Positions 58,253 to 64,000 of a stretch of DNA of 64,000 bases are shown piece by piece. The notes under the pieces were generated by a model that saw only the letters and a list, made by a program, of their open reading frames with translations, ran no database searches and was not told the DNA's origin. The translations under genes and the position numbers were made by a program. Origin of the DNA: JAJFUE01 sp041687335 (GTDB lineage Bacteria; Sumerlaeota; Sumerlaeia; MVZB01); the NCBI GenBank assembly GCA_041687335.1, contig JAWLCE010000019.1, positions 1 to 64,000 on the forward strand. The letters are read 5' to 3'. Every line of letters starts with the position of its first letter. The stretch's first letter is position 1.

Positions 58253-59589
58253 CGCTGCTGATTTCGGTGCTGGCCGCGCTGCTGGTGGTCTCGTTGCGCC
58301 CGATCTACGGGCTCGCGATCTACATTTTCCTGCTCTTTGGCTGGTCGCAGAGGCTGACGGTGCCTTTGGGGCCGCTTGATTTCACCAGCGGCCGGATCGT
58401 CATCCTGGTGCTCATGGCGCGCGTGCTGCTGAGCTCCGAGGTGCGCAGCCAGTTCACATGGCGGGCGATGGACGGTTGGGTGCTGATCGGTTGGCTGGGA
58501 GTGGTGGCGGCATTGAGCCAGACGACTCCGCCCGAAATCTTCCTGGTGCGCGAGGCCGGCACATTGGTCGATAGCCTGCTGCCCTACTTTGCCGTCCGGC
58601 TGCTGCTGCGCTCGCGCCAGGACCTGTTCGTGATGATCAAGGCCCTCGTCTGGATCGGTCTCCCGCTGGCGCTGCTGGGCGCTTTCCAATCGTTTACAGG
58701 CCGCAACCTGGTGGGGTTCATGCAGCTCTACGATCGGCTGCCCGAGATGCGCAAGGGCTTTTACCGTGCCAATGTGATCATCGACAACAGCATTGCCTTC
58801 GGTTTGTTCTTTGCCGCCGTCCTGCCGCTGGCCCTGGGGCTGTGGCATCAGCGGGTGTGGCCGCGAACGTGGCTGATGCTGACCATGGGCGTGTTGGCAA
58901 TGGGCCTCATGGCCTCGATGTCGAGCGCCCCCTATTTCGCCCTGGCGCTCATGATGGGATTTCTGGCTTGTTACCCGCTGCGCCGCTATTGGCCGGTGTT
59001 GCTGGTGGCGATGGTGGGCTTCTATCTTTTCGTCGAAATCTTCAGCAATCGGCACGCCTACCATGTTCTGACCCGTTTTGCCTTCAACCAGGCCACCGCC
59101 AGCTACCGGATCGGGCTGGTCGAGGAGGCGCTGGGCGGCGGCATGAGCGGCCATTGGTTCTCGGGCTACGGCTACGTCGGCATCGGCTCGGACCTGGTCT
59201 ACCCGAACTTCAATTGGGAGCATCAGGACTTCGTCAATATTTACGTGGGACGGCTGGCGCGCTATGGGCTGCTGGGGCTGGTGCCGTTTCTTGTGATCAA
59301 CGTGCTGTTCTATCGCAGCCTTGTGCAGGGTTGGCGGCTGGCTCGCGATGTCGCCGATCGCTGGCTGGTCTGGTGCCTGAGCGGGGCGCTGGTGGGTTGG
59401 AACACCGCCTTCATGACGGTGGGGGCGCTCTCCCAGATCGAGCCGATGCTGTTCATGCTCATCGCCGCCACCGGCTCGCTGCCGATGTTGCTGGCGAGTG
59501 GCGAAGAACGCACGGTGCTGCTCGTCGTGGTCCGGCCGGCGGCCGAGCCGTCGCCCGAAATGTCAAATCCAGTGGCAGGGATGTCATGA
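58240..59589 (+). CDS. O-antigen ligase/polymerase-like membrane protein
   Basis: 449 aa with about ten membrane spans (for example LISVLAALLVVSLRPIYGLA and LGLVPFLVINVLFY). A large loop with NRHAYHVLTRFAFN and SYRIGLVEEALGGGMSGHWFSGYGYV, the latter holding the R/H/E-rich Wzy_C signature of O-antigen ligases and polymerases, lies before the last spans. It likely joins repeat units or ligates the finished polymer; which of the two is not certain. Start: AGGAGG lies seven bases before ATG 58240. It overlaps the FrhB-like gene at the start and the next glycosyltransferase at the end by four bases, so it is translationally coupled on both sides. Confidence 0.85.
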   Translation: MESVTLLISVLAALLVVSLRPIYGLAIYIFLLFGWSQRLTVPLGPLDFTSGRIVILVLMARVLLSSEVRSQFTWRAMDGWVLIGWLGVVAALSQTTPPEIFLVREAGTLVDSLLPYFAVRLLLRSRQDLFVMIKALVWIGLPLALLGAFQSFTGRNLVGFMQLYDRLPEMRKGFYRANVIIDNSIAFGLFFAAVLPLALGLWHQRVWPRTWLMLTMGVLAMGLMASMSSAPYFALALMMGFLACYPLRRYWPVLLVAMVGFYLFVEIFSNRHAYHVLTRFAFNQATASYRIGLVEEALGGGMSGHWFSGYGYVGIGSDLVYPNFNWEHQDFVNIYVGRLARYGLLGLVPFLVINVLFYRSLVQGWRLARDVADRWLVWCLSGALVGWNTAFMTVGALSQIEPMLFMLIAATGSLPMLLASGEERTVLLVVVRPAAEPSPEMSNPVAGMS

Positions 59590-60539
59590 AGCCCGACCTC
59601 TCAATGGTGGTCATCAACTGGAACACGCGCGAGCTGACGCTGGGCTGTCTGCGCTCGGCCGTGGAGACGCGCGGTCGGCTGACGCTGGAGCTGATCGTGG
59701 TCGACAATGCCTCGAGCGACGGCAGCGCCGAGGCGATCGCGCGAGAGTTTCCCGAGGCCCGGTTGATCCGCAACGCGAACAACAAGGGCTTTGCGCGCGC
59801 CAATAATCAAGGGATAGAAATCGCGAGCGGTCGCCATGTGGCGCTGGTCAATTCCGATGTGGTCGTGCTGCCCGGCTGCCTTGAAGCCATGGTGGACTGG
59901 CTCGACGGCCACCCCGAGACCGGCCTGGTCGCCCCGCGCATCCTCAATGCCGACGGCACGCTCCAGCCCAATTGCCTCCGCTTTCCGAGCTACTTGAACC
60001 TGTTCAGCGAAACCTTCGCCCTCTCGCGGCTGGGGCTGCGACCGCTTGCGGGCCGGCGGATGCAGGAGTGGGCGCACGACTGCACACGCGAGGTCGACAT
60101 CGCGGTGGGCTGCTTCTGGGTGGCGCGCGCCGAGGCGCTGCGCGAGGTCGGTGGGCTCGATGAGGATTTCTTCATGTATGGGGAGGATGCGGACTGGTGC
60201 CGGCGTTTTCACGGTGCCGGCTGGCGGGTGGTGCTGCATCCGGCAGGCCAGGCGATCCACTTCGGCGGCGCCAGTTCGGATGCCCAGCCGGCGCGCTTCT
60301 TCGTCGAGATGCGCAAATCCTCGCTGCGCTACTGGCGCAAGCACCATGGCCGGCTGGGAGCCGCCTGCTGCGCGGGGGCGATCGCCCTGCATGCCCTGGT
60401 GCGGCTGCCGCCGATGGCCGCGCTCTATCTGCTGGCGCCTTCGCGGCGGCCCGAGGCGGCGCTCAAGCTGCGTCGCGGCACGCTCTGCCTGGCATGGCTG
60501 GCGCGCCTGCCGATCTCAGCAAGGACGGCCAAGGCATGA
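59586..60539 (+). CDS. Glycosyltransferase family 2, rhamnosyltransferase-like
   Basis: 317 aa. LSMVVINWNTRELTLGCLRS opens the GT-A fold, ELIVVDNASSDGSAEAI is the nucleotide-binding motif, HVALVNSDVVVLPG is the DxD-region, and GCFWVARAEALREVGGLDEDFF then MYGEDADWCRRFHGAG are typical of WbbL-like enzymes. The donor is unknown; rhamnose is a common guess for this branch. C-terminal segments are hydrophobic (LHALVRLPPMAALYLLAPS) and may attach to the membrane. ATG 59586 overlaps the polymerase stop TGA by four bases and the gene ends four bases into the next, so the group is co-translated. Confidence 0.88.
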   Translation: MKPDLSMVVINWNTRELTLGCLRSAVETRGRLTLELIVVDNASSDGSAEAIAREFPEARLIRNANNKGFARANNQGIEIASGRHVALVNSDVVVLPGCLEAMVDWLDGHPETGLVAPRILNADGTLQPNCLRFPSYLNLFSETFALSRLGLRPLAGRRMQEWAHDCTREVDIAVGCFWVARAEALREVGGLDEDFFMYGEDADWCRRFHGAGWRVVLHPAGQAIHFGGASSDAQPARFFVEMRKSSLRYWRKHHGRLGAACCAGAIALHALVRLPPMAALYLLAPSRRPEAALKLRRGTLCLAWLARLPISARTAKA

Positions 60540-61444
60540 GCGCTCACGCTGCCACCGATCGAGCCGCTCCGAATTATGTGCTGGTCACCCCGGCGCGTGA
60601 CGAGGCCTCGCGCATCCATCGCACGCTGGAGGCGGTGGCGGCGCAGACTCGGCGGCCGCTGCGCTGGGTGGTCGTTGATGACGGCTCGACCGACCGCACC
60701 GGGGCGATCATCGATGAGTTCGCCTCGCGCCACCCGTTCGTCGTGCCCCTGCACGCCCCCGTGGTCGGCCGCAAGAGTTTCGGCTCCAAGGCGCGCGCCT
60801 TCGCCGCTGGTCTGGAACGGCTGGCGGGTCTGCCCTACGACTATATTGGCAACCTCGACGCCGACGTCTCGATGGCGCCCGACTATTTTGAGCGACTGCT
60901 CGGGACGATGGCCGCCGAGGCGCGACTGGGACTGGCCGGCGGCTTGATCGTCGAACAGGCCGGGGGGCGGCCGCGCCCGCAGCGGCTCAGCGCCGGCAGT
61001 GTCGCGGGGGCCGTTCAGATGTTCCGCCGTGCCTGCTTTGAGGAAATTGGCGGCTACCTGCCGCTGGAGCGCGGCGGCATCGATGCGGCGGCCGAGATCA
61101 TGGCCCGCATGCATGGCTGGCAGGTGCGCACCCTGCCCGAATTGCACGTGCTGCATCACGGCCCCATCACCACCGGCAGCCGCGGCATCTGGCGGGCGCG
61201 CTTCAATGGCGGCCTGATCCGCCAGGGGCTGGGCTATCACCCGCTGTTCCAGATCGGCACGGGGCTGTTCCGGATGAGCCAGCGCCCCTACGTGATTGGC
61301 GGCCTGCTGATGCTGGCCGGCTACTTCTGGGGCCGGCTGCGCGGGCTGGAGCCCCAGTTGCCACCGTCGGTGGTGGCCTGGCTGCGGGCGGAACAATCCG
61401 CCAAGCTGCGGCGGGCGTTGGGTCTGCGCCCGGGGAGGGGCTGA
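60536..61444 (+). CDS. Glycosyltransferase family 2
   Basis: 302 aa. YVLVTPARDEASRIHRTLEAV begins the domain, RWVVVDDGSTDRTGAIID is the nucleotide-binding motif, YIGNLDADVSMAPDYFERLL is the DxD motif, and GAVQMFRRACFEEIGGYLPLERGGIDAAAEIMARM follows the pattern of processive or poly-sugar synthases. A hydrophobic stretch (RPYVIGGLLMLAGYFWG) sits near the C-terminus. It probably extends the repeat unit. It overlaps the preceding gene by four bases and ends five bases before asnB. The acceptor is not readable. Confidence 0.87.
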   Translation: MSAHAATDRAAPNYVLVTPARDEASRIHRTLEAVAAQTRRPLRWVVVDDGSTDRTGAIIDEFASRHPFVVPLHAPVVGRKSFGSKARAFAAGLERLAGLPYDYIGNLDADVSMAPDYFERLLGTMAAEARLGLAGGLIVEQAGGRPRPQRLSAGSVAGAVQMFRRACFEEIGGYLPLERGGIDAAAEIMARMHGWQVRTLPELHVLHHGPITTGSRGIWRARFNGGLIRQGLGYHPLFQIGTGLFRMSQRPYVIGGLLMLAGYFWGRLRGLEPQLPPSVVAWLRAEQSAKLRRALGLRPGRG

Positions 61445-61449
61445 GCGCG

Positions 61450-63339
61450 ATGTGCGGCATTTGCGGCCAGCTTCATTTTGCCGATGGCGCTCCAGTCGAT
61501 CCGGCGCTGTTGCGGCGGATGACCGACTCCATCGCCCATCGCGGCCCCGATGATGTTGGGATGCACCTGGATGGGGCGTTGGGGCTCGGTTTCCGTCGGT
61601 TGTCGATCATCGACCTGGCGGGCGGCCATCAGCCGATGAGCGACCCGGCGGGCGAGACGTGGGTCGTCTTCAACGGCGAGATCTATAATTTCTCCGAGCT
61701 GCGCAAGGAGCTTGAGGGGCACGGCCACCGCTTCCGCACGCGCTCGGATACCGAGGTGATCGTGCATGGCTACCGGCAGTGGGGGCCGGGCGTGCTGGAC
61801 CGGCTCAATGGGATGTTCGGGCTGGCGATCTGGGATAGTGTCCGGCGGCGGCTGATGCTGGCGCGCGACCGCGCGGGGATCAAGCCGCTCTACTATTCGC
61901 TCGAGGGGGGGCGGCTGACCTTCGGTTCCGAAATCCGCCCGCTGCTGGTGGCGCGCGGCGGCCGGCCCGAGCCCGATCCGGCGGCGATCAACCTGTTCCT
62001 CAAGTATCGCTACACGCCGGCGCCGCTCACGGTCTTCCGTGGAATCCGCAAGCTGGCCCCCGGCACCTGCATGATCGTCGAGGGGGGTGAGGCGCGCATC
62101 GAGCGCTGGTGGCGTTTTCAGCCGCGGCCGTTTGCGCCGCCGCCGTCGCCGGACGAGGCCCGCGAGCGACTGCTCGAGCTCTATGCCCAGGCGGTCGAGC
62201 GCCAACTGGTCGCCGACGTGCCGTTGGGGCTGCTGCTCAGTGGCGGCTTGGACTCGGGGCTGCTGTTGGCGCTGATGAACCGTTGCGGGCGCGACTGGAA
62301 GAGCTTCACCGTCGGTTTCGGCGCGGGCGCCCCCGGCGATGAGCTGGCCGAGGCGGCCCGGACGGCGCAGCTGCTCGGGGCCGACCATAGCGAGGTCCGC
62401 ATCGACCAGGCCACCTTTGAAGAGGTGTTGCCCAGAATTATCGGCATCCTGGAGGAGCCGGTGGCGGCCCCGTCGGTGGTGCCGATGTATTTCGTCTGCG
62501 AGCTGGCGCGTCGGCGGGTCAAGGTGGCGCTGATGGGCCAGGGGCCCGACGAGCTGTTGGGCGGCTACACGCGCCATCTTGGCGTGTACTACGGCGGGCT
62601 CTGGCGCGCCCTGCCCGATTGGGCGCGCCGGCCACTACGCAACGGGCTTGACCGGGTGCGCCCGCGCGAGGCACTGCGCCGAGGACTCTATGCCCTCGAG
62701 GAGCCTGACCGCGCGCGCCGCTACGAGCGCGTCTTCGCGATTCAGCCCGAGGATTGGATCGACGCCCTCTTCGCACCGGACGTACTGGCCGACGCCGGTC
62801 CCATCTCGCTGGCCGCCTGCTGGGACGGCCTGACCGGGCTGTCGAGCGAGCTGGACGAGTTGGGCGGGCTGCAGTTTCTCGAAATCCGTTCCTCGCTGCC
62901 CGACGAGCTGCTGATGTATGCGGACAAGTTGTCGATGCATCACGGACTGGAGTTGCGCGTCCCCTACCTCGACCACGATGTGATCGAGTATGCGGAATGC
63001 CTGCCGTCCAGCTACAAGGTCCGGCGCGGCCGGCGCAAGTGGCTCCATGCCGAGGTTTGCCGCCGCTTCCTGCCCGCCGAGGTGCTCAACCGTCCCAAGC
63101 GGGGCTTCGCCGTGGATACGGAGGGCTGGCTGCGCGGGGCGGTGGATTCCCAGCTCCACCGCCAGCTCGCGGACCCGGCCTCACTGATGTATGAGCTGCT
63201 CGATCACCGGGCCATCCAGGCGCTGCTGGCCGAGCATCGCGCGGGCCACGGCGTCAATCACAAGCTGCTCTACAGCCTGGTGGCCTTGGAGTCCTGGCTG
63301 CGCCAGTTTTGTGAACGCGCGCCAGTGGCCGCTGAATAA
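61450..63339 (+). CDS. asnB: Asparagine synthetase B (glutamine-hydrolysing)
   Basis: 629 aa. The amidotransferase domain begins MCGICGQLHFADG with Cys2 as nucleophile after Met removal, with IAHRGPDDVGMHLDG and FNGEIYNFSELR. The ATP-pyrophosphatase domain has LGLLLSGGLDSGLLLALM. ELRVPYLDHDVIEYAECLP and FLPAEVLNRPKRGFAVDTEGWLR are typical of AsnB. In polysaccharide clusters such proteins may amidate a uronic acid or peptide of the polymer instead of aspartate; this copy sits between glycosyltransferases and an acetyltransferase, so that is plausible. GGAGGGG lies nine bases before the ATG. Confidence 0.9.
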   Translation: MCGICGQLHFADGAPVDPALLRRMTDSIAHRGPDDVGMHLDGALGLGFRRLSIIDLAGGHQPMSDPAGETWVVFNGEIYNFSELRKELEGHGHRFRTRSDTEVIVHGYRQWGPGVLDRLNGMFGLAIWDSVRRRLMLARDRAGIKPLYYSLEGGRLTFGSEIRPLLVARGGRPEPDPAAINLFLKYRYTPAPLTVFRGIRKLAPGTCMIVEGGEARIERWWRFQPRPFAPPPSPDEARERLLELYAQAVERQLVADVPLGLLLSGGLDSGLLLALMNRCGRDWKSFTVGFGAGAPGDELAEAARTAQLLGADHSEVRIDQATFEEVLPRIIGILEEPVAAPSVVPMYFVCELARRRVKVALMGQGPDELLGGYTRHLGVYYGGLWRALPDWARRPLRNGLDRVRPREALRRGLYALEEPDRARRYERVFAIQPEDWIDALFAPDVLADAGPISLAACWDGLTGLSSELDELGGLQFLEIRSSLPDELLMYADKLSMHHGLELRVPYLDHDVIEYAECLPSSYKVRRGRRKWLHAEVCRRFLPAEVLNRPKRGFAVDTEGWLRGAVDSQLHRQLADPASLMYELLDHRAIQALLAEHRAGHGVNHKLLYSLVALESWLRQFCERAPVAAE

Positions 63340-63360
63340 AGGAAAAAGGAGAAAACATAG

Positions 63361-63864
63361 ATGGACCTGCAATCTTCCGATCCGCTGCGGCGGATCGCCC
63401 CCGATGTCCAGATCGGCGAGGGCACGATCATCCGCGAATTCATCAACCTCTACGGCTGCCGCATCGGCTCGCAGTGCAAGATCGGCACCTTTGTCGAAAT
63501 ACAAAAGGGCGCGACGGTCGGCGACCGCTGCAAAATCTCGAGCCACAGCTTCATCTGCGAGGGCGTGACCATCGAGGATGATGTCTTCATCGGCCATGGG
63601 GTGACCTTCACCAATGATATGTTTCCGCGCGCGGCCGCCGGTGAGGCTCTGCAGACCGAGGCGGACTGGGAGTGCATCCCGACCATCGTGCGTCGCGGCG
63701 CCTCGATCGGCTCGGGTGCGACGATCCTCTGCGGAGTGACGATCGGGGAGCGCGCGATGGTGGGCGCCGGCGCCGTCGTCACCCGCGACGTGGCGCCCGA
63801 TACGGTGGTTGCCGGCACGCCGGCGCGCATGCTGCGCCAGCTTAATCAGGAGGCGGTGCGATGA
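63361..63864 (+). CDS. Hexapeptide-repeat acetyltransferase, WbpD-like
   Basis: 167 aa, left-handed beta-helix. Repeats run from VQIGEGTIIREFINLYGCRIG through KIGTFVEIQKGATVGDRCKI, ISSHSFICEGVTIEDDVFIGH, GVTFTNDMFPR, and VRRGASIGSGATILCGVTIGER to VVAGTPARML. GVTFTND with the following long loop is close to the WbpD/QdtC branch. It likely acetylates an amino sugar nucleotide. Its stop overlaps the start of the DegT-type gene by four bases, repeating the order acetyltransferase then aminotransferase seen at 14450-13278. GGAAAAAGGAG lies upstream. Confidence 0.88.
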   Translation: MDLQSSDPLRRIAPDVQIGEGTIIREFINLYGCRIGSQCKIGTFVEIQKGATVGDRCKISSHSFICEGVTIEDDVFIGHGVTFTNDMFPRAAAGEALQTEADWECIPTIVRRGASIGSGATILCGVTIGERAMVGAGAVVTRDVAPDTVVAGTPARMLRQLNQEAVR

Positions 63865-64000
63865 AGGTTCCTTTCCTCGACCTGCACGCGCAGTCGCGCC
63901 GGATCATGGATGAGGTTCGGCCGCAACTCGAGGCGTTGATCGAGAAGAGCGCCTTTGCCGGCGGCCCCTGGGTTGAACGCTTCGAAAGCGAGTTCGCCCG
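63861..64000 (+). CDS. DegT/DnrJ/EryC1/StrS aminotransferase, truncated at the window end
   Basis: The first 46 codons only, MKVPFLDLHAQSRRIMDEVR and ALIEKSAFAGGPWVERFESEF, match the N-terminus of DegT family sugar aminotransferases. AGGAGG lies seven bases before the ATG, which overlaps the acetyltransferase stop by four bases. The rest lies beyond the window. It should work with the acetyltransferase at 63361. Confidence 0.85.
   Translation, partial: MKVPFLDLHAQSRRIMDEVRPQLEALIEKSAFAGGPWVERFESEFA

Overview
The window is GC-rich, densely coded chromosomal DNA, probably from an uncultured Gram-negative bacterium of the PVC group or a neighbouring candidate phylum (Kiritimatiellota, Lentisphaerota, Sumerlaeota or Hydrogenedentota type). 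This is inference from gene content: secreted beta-helix, LamG and heparinase-like proteins, a GH127-type enzyme, BNR-4 and DUF1961 families, sigma-54 regulators with exopolysaccharide genes, and noncoding dispersed repeats. I see no rRNA, tRNA, CRISPR array, prophage or transposase gene.

Layout. 1-5.3 kb: a Gfo/Idh/MocA oxidoreductase, an orphan NtrC-type regulator, a methyltransferase and an inositol-phosphatase-family enzyme. 5.6-12.8 kb (minus strand): a large membrane protein, a YbhN/LPG-synthase-type membrane protein, LarC, and a two-gene cassette of a small helical protein plus a B-family DNA polymerase with altered catalytic motifs. 13.3-23.1 kb (minus): a sugar aminotransferase and acetyltransferase pair, a beta-helix/propeller exoprotein, a GH127 lipoprotein, a BNR-4 protein, LemA and a partner. 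23.3-23.9 kb: a small toxin-antitoxin-like pair. 23.9-27.5 kb: iorA-iorB-paaK, for aryl-pyruvate oxidation and arylacetate activation. 27.7-35.6 kb: a glycosyltransferase and secreted polysaccharide-lyase-like proteins.

35.7-64 kb is an exopolysaccharide and surface-protein locus. It holds a nucleotidyltransferase, a glycosyltransferase, a PrsR-like sigma-54 activator, and divergent from it an operon with a GGDEF-like protein, a Wzz-like protein, a BY-kinase-like ATPase, an initiating sugar transferase and a nucleotide-sugar dehydrogenase. Two related secreted proteins of 2330 and 864 aa follow on the minus strand. Then a tightly coupled plus-strand operon runs off the window: pyruvyltransferase, FrhB-like, polymerase/ligase, two glycosyltransferases, AsnB, acetyltransferase and aminotransferase.

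A thread joins the polysaccharide and exoprotein genes. I read sigma-54 type sites (GG-N10-GC) 66 to 85 nt before the start codons of four transcription units, and a sigma-54 activator lies in the locus. Its receiver domain has Glu in place of the phospho-accepting Asp, so it may be active without phosphorylation. Other notable items are the polymerase cassette, two 400-base dispersed repeats, an IorA without its ferredoxin domain, and a BY-kinase-like protein without its Walker A lysine. Start codons were often moved inward from the longest open frame, using ribosome binding sites and family N-termini.
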